DNA from: Rhizorhabdus dicambivorans
GTDB lineage: Bacteria > Pseudomonadota > Alphaproteobacteria > Sphingomonadales > Sphingomonadaceae
Assembly (NCBI RefSeq): GCF_002355275.1
Contig: NZ_CP023449.1
Span: forward strand, 3,574,001-3,638,000
Length of the DNA stretch: 64,000 nucleotides
Direction of reading: 5' to 3'
Shown here: positions 7,420-16,251 of the stretch, piece after piece
Layout of the letters: the number at the start of each line of letters is the position of its first letter
Numbering within the stretch: the first letter of the stretch is position 1
Program-made: the position numbers and the translations under genes
Notes under the pieces: model-generated
Seen by the model: only the letters and a program-made list of their open reading frames with translations
What the model was told of the DNA's origin: nothing
Database searches by the model: none

Positions 7420-8622
7420 ATGGTGGAGGCAGCTTTGAAGGTGGTAGAGGGCGATATTCCGTCCGCGGCGGAGTTGGTGGAGCGCGCCCGCAAGCTGATA
7501 CCCGTGCTGCGCGAACGCGCAGCCGCGGGCGATGCGGCGGCCAATGTCGTGCCCGAGACCATCGAGGACATGAAGAAGGCGGGCCTGTTCCGCGTCCTCC
7601 AGCCCAAGCGCTGGGGCGGCTATGAGATGAGCCCCAAGACGTTCTACGACGTCCAGATGGCGCTGGCCGAGGGCGACATGTCGGTCGGCTGGATCTACGG
7701 CGTGATCGGCGTCCACAACTGGCAGATCGCCCTGTTCGATGACCGCGCCGCGCGCGAGGTGTTCGAGAACAACCCCGACGCGATCATCGCATCGACCTAC
7801 ATGCCAAAGGGCAAGACCGAGGCGGTGGAGGGCGGATATCGCTTCTCCGGCCGCTGGCAGTTCTCAAGCGGTTCCAAGCATGCCCAGTGGTTCTTCCTGG
7901 GTGGCCTGTTCCCCGGCGCGGGCGAGGGTGTGCCCAATATGGGCACCTTCCTGATCCCGCTTGAGGATGTCGAGATCGTCGAGACCTGGGACACCCATGG
8001 CCTGAAGGCGACCGGCAGCCATGACGTGATCGTCAAGGACGCCTTCGTCCCCGACTATCGCACCCACACCCATCGCCAGGGTTTCGAGATCGACAGCCCC
8101 GGCAATGCGGTGAACACCGGTCCGCTCTATCGCCTGCCCTTCGGCCAGGTGTTCCTGCGCTCGGTGTCGACCGCCTCGATCGGCGCCTTGCAGGCGCTGC
8201 TCAACGAGGTGATCGCCTTCGGCAGCGGCAAGCTGGGCTCGTTCGGCGGGCGGACCTCCGAGAACCCGTTCGCGCAGCTGGCGGTGGCCGAGGCGGCCGC
8301 GACGATCGCCGATCTCAAGAATACGCTCTACGCCAATTTCGACCATATGGAACGACATGCCGCCGCCGGCACCGTGCCCGCGATGGAGGACCGGCTGCGC
8401 TTCAAATATCAGTCGTCCGAGGTTGCGAGCCGGTGCGCGGGCGTCGCTGCCAAGCTGTTCCGCGTCGCGGGCGGCAGCGGCCTGTTCCTTGAGAAGCCGT
8501 TCGCGCGCATCCTGGCCAACATCGAATCCGGCGGCCAGCACCAGGCGAACAGCTACGAACTGTGGGGTGCCAATTTCGGCGCCTCGCTGTTCGGCGCGGA
8601 AAACCAGGACATCTTCCTCTGA
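7420..8622 (+). CDS. HsaA-like flavin-dependent aromatic hydroxylase (acyl-CoA dehydrogenase fold)
   Basis: A 400-residue protein of the acyl-CoA dehydrogenase fold, of the two-component flavin monooxygenase branch. Segments such as LFRVLQPKRWGG, GVIGVHNWQIALFD, FSGRWQFSSGSKHA, GLKATGSHDV and a late GGQHQANSYELWG match HsaA, which hydroxylates the phenolic A-ring of seco-steroids to a catechol with reduced flavin. Related enzymes act on dibenzothiophene, indole and p-hydroxyphenylacetate, so a different phenol is possible. The ATG follows AAGGAAGGA. It is the first gene of a plus-strand operon with the KstD-like and E1 genes. No HsaB-type flavin reductase is encoded next to it, which is odd for a two-component enzyme. 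Confidence 0.88.
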   Translation: MVEAALKVVEGDIPSAAELVERARKLIPVLRERAAAGDAAANVVPETIEDMKKAGLFRVLQPKRWGGYEMSPKTFYDVQMALAEGDMSVGWIYGVIGVHNWQIALFDDRAAREVFENNPDAIIASTYMPKGKTEAVEGGYRFSGRWQFSSGSKHAQWFFLGGLFPGAGEGVPNMGTFLIPLEDVEIVETWDTHGLKATGSHDVIVKDAFVPDYRTHTHRQGFEIDSPGNAVNTGPLYRLPFGQVFLRSVSTASIGALQALLNEVIAFGSGKLGSFGGRTSENPFAQLAVAEAAATIADLKNTLYANFDHMERHAAAGTVPAMEDRLRFKYQSSEVASRCAGVAAKLFRVAGGSGLFLEKPFARILANIESGGQHQANSYELWGANFGASLFGAENQDIFL

Positions 8623-8705
8623 CAATCCCGATCGGCGCCCGCTTCGGCGGGCGCCGGCAGACTGACCATCCGGCCGCCGCTCGCGCGGCCCGCGAGAGGA
8701 TCGAC

Positions 8706-10442
8706 ATGAGTTTCATCGTAGCCGATGCGTCCGAATATGATGTGGTCGTGGTGGGATCGGGCGCCGGCGGCCTGCTGGCGGCGATCCGCGCGCATGATCT
8801 GGGCCTGCGCCCGATCGTCATAGAGAAGTCCGATCGCTATGGCGGCACCTCGGCGGTTTCGGGCGGAGCGATCTGGATTCCCAACAACGCCTTCCTCGGC
8901 GATCAGGACAGCCCCGCCAAGGCCCTCGGCTATCTGGAGAAGGTGACCGAGGGCAGGGTGCCGACCGCCAAGCTGGAACGCTACGTCCAGATGGCGCCCG
9001 AGATGGTGGCCTATCTCAAGTCGCTGGGCATCGAATATTACACCAACCCCTATATGCCCTATCCCGACTATTATCCGTTCGTGAAGGGCTCGCTGCCCGG
9101 CGGCCGGACGATGCTGGTCAGGCCGATGGACGGCGGCGCGCTGGGCGAGGAGTTCTTCCGCCTGCGCGAGAGCTATCCCGAGTTCAAGATGTTCGACAAG
9201 ATCGCGCTCGACCTGCTCGACGGCGGGATCATCCTCAACCGGGTCAAGGGCTGGCAGAAGGTCGTGCTGCGCACCCTGTGGCGCTACTGGACCGACCTGC
9301 CCTTCCGCCGCCGCACCCACCGCGACCGGCTGCTGACGATCGGCAACGCGCTGATCGGCGGCCTGCGCAAGGCGATGATCGATCGCGGCATCCCGCTGGC
9401 GCTCAACACCGCGATGACCGGGCTGGAGACCAGCGGCGGCAACGTCGTCGCGGTCCAGGCCAGCGCGCAGGGGCGGCCCGTGCGGATCGGCGCGGGCCGG
9501 GCGGTGATCCTCGCCTCGGGCGGCTATGAGCAGTCACAGCAGATGCGCAACGAGAATTTCCCGCAGGCGACCGACCCGAGCTGGAGCGCCACGCCGCGCG
9601 ACAACAATGTCGGCGATGCGCTGACCGCCGTGCGCGAGATCGGCGCTGCGGTCGAGTTCCTCGACGAGGCCTGGTGGGCGCCGACCGTCAACATTCCTTA
9701 TCGCCACGCGCCCAACATTCAGCGGCATCAGGCCCTGTTCTTCGAACGCGGCTATCCGCACAGCCTGGCGGTCAACCGCCTCGGCAGGCGCTTCACCAAC
9801 GAGATCTGCTCCTATCACCAGTTCGGCAAGGCGATGCTGCGCGACAATGCGGAGACCGGCGCCAACCTGCCCTGCTGGCTGATCTTCGACGCTGACTATC
9901 GCGAGAAATATCCGCTCGGCGGCCTCCAGCCCGGCTGGAGCCTTCCCGATCGCAAGGTGCCCCCCGACTGGTTCGACACCTTCTTGTACAAGGCCGAAAC
10001 CCTGGCCGGGCTTGCCGCCAAAATCGGCCTGCCCGTCGACACGCTGGCGGCCACGGTGAGCCGCTTCAACGAATATGCGCTGAAAGGCGAAGATCCCGAT
10101 TTCGGGCGCGGCCAGAATGTCTACAATCAGTTCTTCGGCGATCCCAACCACCAGCCGAACCGCAATCTCGGCCCCATTGCAAAGGCCCCCTTTTACGCGG
10201 TGCGGATCGACCTGGGCGATCTCGGCTCGAAGGGCGGCCCGCGCACCGATGAGGAAGCACGCGTCCTGCGCGAGGACGGCACGCCGATCAGCGGGCTCTA
10301 CGCGATCGGCAATTGTTCGGGCTCGGTGATGGGCCCGGCCTATCCCGGTGCGGGCGCGACGCTCGGTTCGGCGATGACCTTTGCCTACGCCGCCACCGCC
10401 AACATCGCCCGCAGGAACAGCGTTCCGGAGGCGGCCGAATAA
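8706..10442 (+). CDS. KstD-like FAD-dependent 3-ketosteroid dehydrogenase family protein
   Basis: A 578-residue flavoprotein, the usual length of 3-ketosteroid Delta1-dehydrogenases. It has the FAD motif VVVVGSGAGG near residue 14, GGTSAVSGGAIWIP, a PYPDYYP segment followed by PGGR, KAPFYAVRIDLGDLG with a Tyr where KstD has a catalytic Tyr, and the C-terminal YPGAGATLGSAMTFAYAA that is diagnostic of the KstD/4-ene-5-alpha-dehydrogenase group. These enzymes remove hydrogens next to a ring ketone and pass electrons to a quinone-type acceptor. The ATG at 8706 has GAGAGGA in front. The stop overlaps the start of the E1 gene, so both are coupled. Family membership is firm; the substrate being a steroid is inferred. 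Confidence 0.88.
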   Translation: MSFIVADASEYDVVVVGSGAGGLLAAIRAHDLGLRPIVIEKSDRYGGTSAVSGGAIWIPNNAFLGDQDSPAKALGYLEKVTEGRVPTAKLERYVQMAPEMVAYLKSLGIEYYTNPYMPYPDYYPFVKGSLPGGRTMLVRPMDGGALGEEFFRLRESYPEFKMFDKIALDLLDGGIILNRVKGWQKVVLRTLWRYWTDLPFRRRTHRDRLLTIGNALIGGLRKAMIDRGIPLALNTAMTGLETSGGNVVAVQASAQGRPVRIGAGRAVILASGGYEQSQQMRNENFPQATDPSWSATPRDNNVGDALTAVREIGAAVEFLDEAWWAPTVNIPYRHAPNIQRHQALFFERGYPHSLAVNRLGRRFTNEICSYHQFGKAMLRDNAETGANLPCWLIFDADYREKYPLGGLQPGWSLPDRKVPPDWFDTFLYKAETLAGLAAKIGLPVDTLAATVSRFNEYALKGEDPDFGRGQNVYNQFFGDPNHQPNRNLGPIAKAPFYAVRIDLGDLGSKGGPRTDEEARVLREDGTPISGLYAIGNCSGSVMGPAYPGAGATLGSAMTFAYAATANIARRNSVPEAAE

Positions 10443-12634
10443 TGGCGACCCACGACGATCTGACCCCCATGGCCCCGTGGCGCGAGATTCGCGTTACCGA
10501 CGCCGACTGGGATGCGGCCGATCCCGCCCTGCTCGGCACGATGCTGACCGATCTGCACCTGATCCGCGCCTTCGAGGAGAAGGTGCTGCAGCTGGCGGCG
10601 CAGGGGCTGGTACATGGCCCCGCTCATAGCTCGATCGGCCAGGAGGGCGGCGCGGTCGGCTCGATCCGGCCCTTGCGATCCTCGGACCATATCAACGGCT
10701 CGCATCGCGGCCACCACCAGTTCCTTGCCAAGTCGCTGGCCCACCTGGCCGATGCGATGTCGCCCCGCGCAGCGTTCGACGAGCCGGTACGCGAGTTGAT
10801 GCAAAAGACACTGGCCGAGATTTGCGGCCTCGCTCAAGGCTATTGCAAGGGGCGCGGCGGATCGATGCATCTGCGCTGGCTGGAGGCCGGCAACCTGGGC
10901 ACCAACGCGATTGTCGGCGGCGGTGCGCCGCTCGCGGCCGGATCGGCTTGGGCGCACCGCCATGCGGGCACCAGCGACGTCGCGGTCAACTATCTGGGCG
11001 ATGGCGCGATCAACATCGGATCGGTGCTGGAATCGATGAACCTGGCGGCGGCATGGAAGCTGCCGCTCTGCTTCTTCATCGAGAATAACGTCTATGCCGT
11101 GTCGACCCATGTCGACGAAGTGACCGCCGAGCCGCGCCTGTCCTCGCGCGGCCTGGCTTTCGGCATCCCCTCGTGGAAAGTCGATGGCATGAACCCCCTC
11201 GCCGTTCATCTGGCGATGGAGGAAGCGCTCGATGTGATGCGCAATGGTGGCGGCCCGACCATCATCGAAGCCGATTGCTATCGCTTCTTCCACCAGAATG
11301 GCGCGCTGCCCGGCAGCGCCTTCGGTTATCGTTCCAAGGAGGAGGAAGCCGGCTGGCGCGCCCGCGATCCGCTGGACATGGTCGCCGCGAAGATGCAGCA
11401 GCGCCAGCTGATCGGCGAGGAGGAGGTCGCGGCTTTACGCCGCCGCTGCCTTGCGCTGATGGATGAAGTGGCAAGCACGCTGATCGAGGATGCGGGCAAC
11501 GGCAAGAGTCGCATCGTCCCCACCCTGTGGCCGCCCGCCGAGTTTCGTGACGTCGGCATCCGCGGTGACCTGTCAGAGTTCGACGGAGTCCGTTTCGAGG
11601 AGCTGGAGAGCTTCACAGGCGCGATCATCCCGGACCAGAAATATATCACCACCGTGGCCGACGTGATGCAGCGACGGATGTCGCAGGATTCGCGCATCGT
11701 GATCATGGGCGAGGATATCCACCGGCTGAAAGGCGGCACCAACGGCGCCACCCGGGGTCTTGCCGATCAGTTTCCCGATCGGGTGCTCGGCACGCCGATC
11801 AGCGAGAACGCCTTCTGCGGCCTCGCCGGCGGCATCGCCATGGATGGCCGCTTCCTGCCCGTGGTCGAGCTGATGTACCCCGATTTCCTGTGGGTCGCGG
11901 CCGATCAGATCTTCAACCAGATCGCCAAGGCCCGCCACATGTTCGGCGGCGAAAGCGCGGTGCCGTTGGTGATGCGGATGAAGGTGGCAATGGGCACCGG
12001 CTATGGATCGCAGCATTCGATGGACCCGGCCGGCATCTTTGCGACATCGGTAGGCTGGCGCATCGTCGCGCCTTCGACGCCGTTCGACTATGTGGGCCTG
12101 ATGAACAGCGCGCTGCTGTGCCGTGATCCGGTGCTCGTGATCGAGCATGTAGACTTGTACAACGGCAAGGGCCCGGCCCCGGCCGAGGATTTCGATTACT
12201 TCATCCCGCTGGGCAAGGCGAAGGTCGTCAGGCCGGGCAGCGCGATGACCATTCTCACCTATTCAGCGATGGTGGCCCCCACCCTCGCCGCGATCGAGGA
12301 ATCGGGGATCGATGCCGAGGTGATCGACCTGCGCAGCCTTGACCGCGCCGGCCTCGACTGGGAGACCATCGAGGCGTCGGTCCGCAAGACCAACAATGTC
12401 CTGATCGTCGAGCAGGGCTCGATCGGCACCTCCTATGGCGGCATGCTGGCCGATGAGGCGCAGCGCCGGCTGTTCGACTGGCTCGACCAGCCGATCCAGC
12501 GCGTCCATGGCGGTGAGGCGTCGCCCAGCATCTCCAAGGCGCTCGAAGCGGCCGCCTGCGCGAACAAGGACGATGTCGCCGACGGCCTGCGCCGGGTGAT
12601 GCGCGACCAAGGCCGCCTGCTCGCGGCGGAATGA
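10442..12634 (+). CDS. fused E1 alpha-beta thiamine-diphosphate 2-oxoacid dehydrogenase
   Basis: A 730-residue single chain joining both E1 subunits of a 2-oxoacid dehydrogenase. The alpha half (about 1-380) carries the ThDP motif GDGAIN at 186-191 ending in IENN at 213-216, and the phosphorylation-loop-like HQNGALPGSAFGYR. The beta half starts near residue 395 (YITTVADVMQ) with IVIMGEDI, TPISENAF and the C-terminal transketolase domain (LTYSAMVAPT, VIDLRSLD, IVEQGS). Such E1s decarboxylate pyruvate, acetoin or branched/other 2-oxoacids and hand the acyl group to a lipoyl E2. No E2 or E3 gene is in the window. It overlaps the KstD-like gene by one base, so its 2-oxoacid probably arises in the same pathway. 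Confidence 0.9.
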   Translation: MATHDDLTPMAPWREIRVTDADWDAADPALLGTMLTDLHLIRAFEEKVLQLAAQGLVHGPAHSSIGQEGGAVGSIRPLRSSDHINGSHRGHHQFLAKSLAHLADAMSPRAAFDEPVRELMQKTLAEICGLAQGYCKGRGGSMHLRWLEAGNLGTNAIVGGGAPLAAGSAWAHRHAGTSDVAVNYLGDGAINIGSVLESMNLAAAWKLPLCFFIENNVYAVSTHVDEVTAEPRLSSRGLAFGIPSWKVDGMNPLAVHLAMEEALDVMRNGGGPTIIEADCYRFFHQNGALPGSAFGYRSKEEEAGWRARDPLDMVAAKMQQRQLIGEEEVAALRRRCLALMDEVASTLIEDAGNGKSRIVPTLWPPAEFRDVGIRGDLSEFDGVRFEELESFTGAIIPDQKYITTVADVMQRRMSQDSRIVIMGEDIHRLKGGTNGATRGLADQFPDRVLGTPISENAFCGLAGGIAMDGRFLPVVELMYPDFLWVAADQIFNQIAKARHMFGGESAVPLVMRMKVAMGTGYGSQHSMDPAGIFATSVGWRIVAPSTPFDYVGLMNSALLCRDPVLVIEHVDLYNGKGPAPAEDFDYFIPLGKAKVVRPGSAMTILTYSAMVAPTLAAIEESGIDAEVIDLRSLDRAGLDWETIEASVRKTNNVLIVEQGSIGTSYGGMLADEAQRRLFDWLDQPIQRVHGGEASPSISKALEAAACANKDDVADGLRRVMRDQGRLLAAE

Positions 12635-12638
12635 AAAA

Positions 12639-12666
12639 GGGGCTTCCGGCACATACCGGAAGCCCC
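12639..12666. terminator. intrinsic terminator between convergent operons
   Basis: Two perfect 11-base arms (GGGGCTTCCGG at 12639-12649 and its complement at 12656-12666) enclose a six-base loop. Read on the minus strand the hairpin is followed by TTTTTC, a classic intrinsic terminator for the KshA-like/HsaD-like/NTF2 operon. On the plus strand the tail is C-rich, so termination of the E1 operon may be weaker. Confidence 0.85.
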
Positions 12667-12693
12667 TCCCCTATTCCGACGTCATCGGCGCGA

Positions 12694-13119
12694 TCAGGAG
12701 CGCGCTTCCTCGATCCAGCGCATCGAGGCGATCCTCCACCCCTGCGGCGTGCGCACCAGCCTGTCGGCATAGCGGCCATAGGCGCGTTCGATCACGTCCG
12801 ATCCCTTGTCCTTCATCATCGCGACGATCGTCCAGCGCGCTTCGGCGCTGTCGCCGTCGACGGCGACGAACGGGGTGTGGATGGCGTGCCAGAGCCAGCT
12901 GCGCACCGGGCTGATGCCATCGACCAGGAAGCCGATGATCGCATCGCGCCCTTTAAGCAGGCCGGCGCCATAGTCCGCGGTCGCATCGGCCGTGAAGACC
13001 GCCATCAGCGCCTCGGCCGCGCGGACCGCGTCGATGGGGAGGAGGTCGGCGCCCTCGCAATACAGCGCCTTGAGCGACTGGATCGCCAGCACGTCGGCCA
13101 CGGCGGCCTCCGCCATCAT
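12694..13119 (-). CDS. NTF2/SnoaL-like domain protein
   Basis: A 141-residue single-domain NTF2-like protein: helical start (VADVLAIQSLKALYCEG), VFTADATADYG, LKGRDAIIGFL, the strand HAIHTPFVAVDG, and a late RTPQGWRIASMRW typical of the SnoaL-like group. Two adjacent ATG codons at 13119 and 13116 overlap the stop of the HsaD-like gene, giving an ATGA junction, with GGAG upstream. It ends the transcript of the KshA-like and HsaD-like genes. Members of this fold include ketosteroid isomerase and dehydratases, but the catalytic Asp/Tyr arrangement cannot be assigned confidently here. Confidence 0.8.
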   Translation of the reverse strand: MMAEAAVADVLAIQSLKALYCEGADLLPIDAVRAAEALMAVFTADATADYGAGLLKGRDAIIGFLVDGISPVRSWLWHAIHTPFVAVDGDSAEARWTIVAMMKDKGSDVIERAYGRYADRLVRTPQGWRIASMRWIEEARS

Positions 13120-13979
13120 CCTTGCTCCGCCAGGAAGGCGAGGCAGGCGCTGTTGAACAGCTCGGCCTCCTCGATCATGAACCAATGGCCGGCCTGGTTC
13201 GATATGATCACCCGGCAATGCTCGATCTTCTCCTGCATGATGAAGGCGTGGTTCACCGACAGGAACTGGTCATGATAGCCCCAGAAGGCGAGCACCGGCA
13301 CCTTGATCTCGTGCAGCCGCTCCCACACCGGACGGTGGATCGCGCGCGTGTATATCTCGATCGGCTGGCTCTGCGCGATCGGCAGGCGTTCGGAGATCAC
13401 CTGATCGGTCAGGTGGCGCTCGTCCTTGACGATCAGCTTGAGCAGTTCGCGGAAGCTTTCCCGGGTGAAGTTCTGCGGGCCCTTGGCCACCGCCGCGACC
13501 ATCGCCTGCAATCCGGGTGAGAACGGCCGGGTGCTTTCCTCATGGACGCCGCCCGGCGCCATCGAGATGATCTTCGGCACCTCGTTGGGATATGTGAGCG
13601 CATAGGCGTGGCCATAGAAACCGCCCAGTGAGTTTCCGACCGGGATGACCTGACTGACGCCCAATTGCTGCATCAGTTCATGCAGCATGGAGACCTGATT
13701 CTCGGTGCTGTAGTCGAAGTCGCGCGGCTTGTCCGAATGGCCATAGCCCAGATAATCGACCGCGATCACATGATATCCGGCCTCGGCCATCACCGGATAA
13801 TTATGGCGGAAATTGCTGTAGCCGCTGGCGCCCGGCCCGCTGCCGTGCAGGAATAGCAGGCTGGGCCGGCCGTTCGGGCGGTTCAGCTCATGATAGTGGA
13901 GCCGATATTCGCCGTTCCACACCCGGGCGAACTTGCCTACCGGAAAGGCCGTGTCCAGCACGGGCGCCTCGGTCGCCAT
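13116..13979 (-). CDS. HsaD/BphD-like meta-cleavage product hydrolase (alpha/beta hydrolase)
   Basis: A 287-residue alpha/beta hydrolase. HGSGPGASGYSNF is the oxyanion-hole region of C-C hydrolases, the nucleophile elbow GNSLGG places Ser117, and Asp237 (WGYHDQF) and His265 (QAGHWF) complete the triad. This set and the GNSLGG motif match MhpC/BphD/HsaD hydrolases, which cut the C-C bond of dienoates made by extradiol dioxygenases. The extradiol enzyme at 17181-18080 is the obvious supplier. The start at 13979 is chosen because the hydrolase fold begins there; a much longer open frame upstream overlaps the oxygenase gene and is not coding. The gene follows the KshA-like gene by five bases and overlaps the NTF2-like gene. 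Confidence 0.88.
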   Translation of the reverse strand: MATEAPVLDTAFPVGKFARVWNGEYRLHYHELNRPNGRPSLLFLHGSGPGASGYSNFRHNYPVMAEAGYHVIAVDYLGYGHSDKPRDFDYSTENQVSMLHELMQQLGVSQVIPVGNSLGGFYGHAYALTYPNEVPKIISMAPGGVHEESTRPFSPGLQAMVAAVAKGPQNFTRESFRELLKLIVKDERHLTDQVISERLPIAQSQPIEIYTRAIHRPVWERLHEIKVPVLAFWGYHDQFLSVNHAFIMQEKIEHCRVIISNQAGHWFMIEEAELFNSACLAFLAEQG

Positions 13980-13984
13980 GCTGC

Positions 13985-15112
13985 TCACTTGTTCTTGAAC
14001 TTGGCCTGGTCGGCCGCCCAGCGCTCGAGCGGCACGGTCAGGTCCATGTCGAGGTGGAAACGCTCGGTCATCTCCGGCTTCACGTCGGCGACGTCGACAT
14101 AGAATTGCTCGTACCAGCGGCGCAGCTGGTAGATGGGTCCATCGAACTCCGACAGGATCGGATTGTCGACCCGCGTCTTGGCCTTCCACAGCTCGACATC
14201 CTGGAAGAAGGCGTCGACCGCGGCCTTGCCGAACGAGCGGCCCAGCGCGATGCTCTCCTCCTCCGAAACGCCCTCGACCCGCTTGGTGGTGACGCCGGCG
14301 TGCAGCATGAAGCTGTTGGGCGACACCGGGTAATGCGCGTTGATCAGGAACAGCTCGACCGGCTTGCCCAGGTAATCGGCGGTCTGGTTCACGATCATGT
14401 AGGCCGGGCCGTAATAGGTCGCGGTGCTGCGGAAGTCGAAATCGCTTTCGGAGGTCTCGACCTCGCCGAAATTGACGTCCTTGCGCGCTTCGAACCACGC
14501 GTTCTGGGTCGCCATGTGGCGGTCGAAAATATTCTCGAAGCGGTTCACGCTCCAGCCGTGGACATAATAGAAATGGGTCGCGTCGGCGGCGTTGTCGATC
14601 AGTTCGCGGCAGTTGGTCGGGATGTGGATGGTCTGCCATTCCCAGGGCAGCGTCTCGCCGTTCATCACCGCGTCGATCGCAGGGATGGCGACTTCGGGCG
14701 GGGGCGGATTGCCCTCCGGATCATTATAGATGAAGACCTGTTGGTTCTGCTCCATCACCGGATAATGCTTGATCCGGGCCTTGCGCGGGATGCGCGGCGA
14801 ATAGGGGATGTGGGCGCATTCGCCCTGGCCGTTCCACTGCCAGCCATGGAAGGGGCAGGCGACATTGCCGTCGACCAGCGTGCCCGTTCCCAGATCAGCG
14901 CCCATATGCGGGCAATAGCCATCGAGGGCAGCCAGCGATCCATCGGCCTGCTGGAAGATCACCACCTTGCCGCCAAACGCCTGCAGCGTGTGCGGCTTGC
15001 CGTCCTTGAACGGTGCGGCGAGCCCCATGCAGTGCCAGCCCCTGGCGAAACGCTGGGGCGGCAGATCGCCCCCCGCCTGGCCGAAAATGGTCCCTTCGCT
15101 CTGGTAATTCAT
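13985..15112 (-). CDS. KshA-like Rieske non-haem iron oxygenase
   Basis: A 375-residue oxygenase component. The N-terminal Rieske centre has Cys67/His69 (CPHMGADLG) and Cys86/His89 (CPFHGW). The catalytic domain has the mononuclear iron His pair H180 and H185 in THFYYVH after TNCRELIDN, and a downstream Asp in the EFDGPIYQLRRWYEQFYVD block. These features and the overall sequence closely follow KshA, the oxygenase of 3-ketosteroid 9-alpha-hydroxylase, rather than ring-hydroxylating alpha subunits that need a beta subunit. The KshB-like protein at 6117-7139 is the likely reductase. The ATG at 15112 has AGGGTGA in front; a GTG two codons upstream is an alternative. First gene of the operon with the hydrolase and an NTF2-like gene. 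Confidence 0.9.
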   Translation of the reverse strand: MNYQSEGTIFGQAGGDLPPQRFARGWHCMGLAAPFKDGKPHTLQAFGGKVVIFQQADGSLAALDGYCPHMGADLGTGTLVDGNVACPFHGWQWNGQGECAHIPYSPRIPRKARIKHYPVMEQNQQVFIYNDPEGNPPPPEVAIPAIDAVMNGETLPWEWQTIHIPTNCRELIDNAADATHFYYVHGWSVNRFENIFDRHMATQNAWFEARKDVNFGEVETSESDFDFRSTATYYGPAYMIVNQTADYLGKPVELFLINAHYPVSPNSFMLHAGVTTKRVEGVSEEESIALGRSFGKAAVDAFFQDVELWKAKTRVDNPILSEFDGPIYQLRRWYEQFYVDVADVKPEMTERFHLDMDLTVPLERWAADQAKFKNK

Positions 15113-15279
15113 GCTCACCCTACACCCGCTGCGGTGGATCTCCGCAGGCGGAAACCGACGATGGCGTCGGCGCCGCTGCTGTAACCCCCGGTCCTAAAAC
15201 TGCGATAAGACTAGCGGTTTTGGCGGGGCGCTACAGCGCGGGGGCTTTTAGCGATCGGTGCATATTGTGTGAAAATTGA

Positions 15280-15310
15280 TCGGGGGACGTCCGATACGGC
15301 CGCCCCCCGA
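15280..15310 (-). terminator. probable terminator of the AraC regulator gene
   Basis: TCGGGGG at 15280-15286 pairs with CCCCCGA at 15304-15310. On the minus strand the hairpin lies just after the stop of the regulator gene and is followed by TCAATTTT, so it fits an intrinsic terminator for that gene. Confidence 0.55.
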
Positions 15311-15315
15311 CGGGA

Positions 15316-16173
15316 TCACTGGCGGAAGCGGTAGCGGTAGCCGCTCGGCGTCTCGCCCGAACTCCGCTTGAAGGTCGAGGAGAAGGTACTCGAATCCGCG
15401 AAACCAAGCCTGTAGGAGATTTCCTTGAGCGGCAGATCGGTCTCGGCGAGCAGCGCCTGCGCCTTCTTCAGCCGCAGTTCCTCGACATATTCGTGAACGG
15501 TCTTGCCCGTCGTCTTCTTGAACGAGCGGCGCAGATGCGCTGCGCTGATGTCGCACAGGTCGGCGATATCCTCGATGCTCGGGCAGCGGTTGGAGAAGCT
15601 GTCGACATATTCGTAGATGCGGTTGAGATCGGCCTGCGACAGGCGGCCGTCGCGGGTACGGACGCGTAGCGGCTCCTTCATGTCGCCGAAGTAGCGGGCG
15701 ATCTCGATTGCGATCACCGTGGCCAGAGATTCGACCATCAACGCGCTCGCAAAGCCCGGATCGGCCGCCTCGGCGCCAAGCCGTTGTATCGCCTGTTCGA
15801 TGCGCAGATTGCGGATGTCGAAGCAGCGGGCCAGTTCCTCGTTGCTCCAGTCGGACGAACCCGTCCAGACCTTGCGGAACCAGCTGGCATTGAACCGGCA
15901 CATGATGTTCCGCGTCAGTTCATTGTTGTTGGCGGATGCAGTCTTCACCTCGACATCGGCCGGAAAGAACATCAGCTGGCCGAAATTGTGGAGATCGCCC
16001 TCCGCCAGGCGCGCCGCCACGCTCACCTGCGCCGGAAACGGCCGGTAGCGCAGGATGAAGTCATGCTCCAGCTCGCGAATCTGCTCGCCGGCGCTCCAGC
16101 GATAATCGAGCACCTGGATATCGATACCCGGCACTTCCATATGCGCCGCCACGTTAAATGCTCGTGCGGACAT
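15316..16173 (-). CDS. AraC-family transcriptional regulator
   Basis: A 285-residue regulator. The first 180 residues form an N-terminal sensing domain without recognisable ligand motif; the last 100 hold the double helix-turn-helix of the family, with IEDIADLCDISAAHLRRSFKKTTG in the first unit and LPLKEISYRLGFADSSTFSSTFKRSSGETPSGYR in the second (shown only as landmarks in order). It acts as a dimeric DNA-binding activator or repressor. It is transcribed alone between the KshA-like operon and an SDR gene, which makes control of these catabolic operons likely. A second AraC protein (27758-28636) has a similar C-terminal half but a different N-terminal half. Confidence 0.92.
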   Translation of the reverse strand: MSARAFNVAAHMEVPGIDIQVLDYRWSAGEQIRELEHDFILRYRPFPAQVSVAARLAEGDLHNFGQLMFFPADVEVKTASANNNELTRNIMCRFNASWFRKVWTGSSDWSNEELARCFDIRNLRIEQAIQRLGAEAADPGFASALMVESLATVIAIEIARYFGDMKEPLRVRTRDGRLSQADLNRIYEYVDSFSNRCPSIEDIADLCDISAAHLRRSFKKTTGKTVHEYVEELRLKKAQALLAETDLPLKEISYRLGFADSSTFSSTFKRSSGETPSGYRYRFRQ

Positions 16174-16251
16174 TTCTCTCTCCCTCCAACGCGCGGCGAC
16201 CGTTACGGCAGGGTTTTTATTATCTTATCGTCGTAAATCGTCTGCAGCTCG

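Noticed and set aside
13980-14639. An upstream extension of the HsaD-like gene
   Set aside because: The extra 220 codons overlap the KshA-like gene in another frame, are rich in Arg and Pro, and have no fold; the hydrolase fold starts at 13979.
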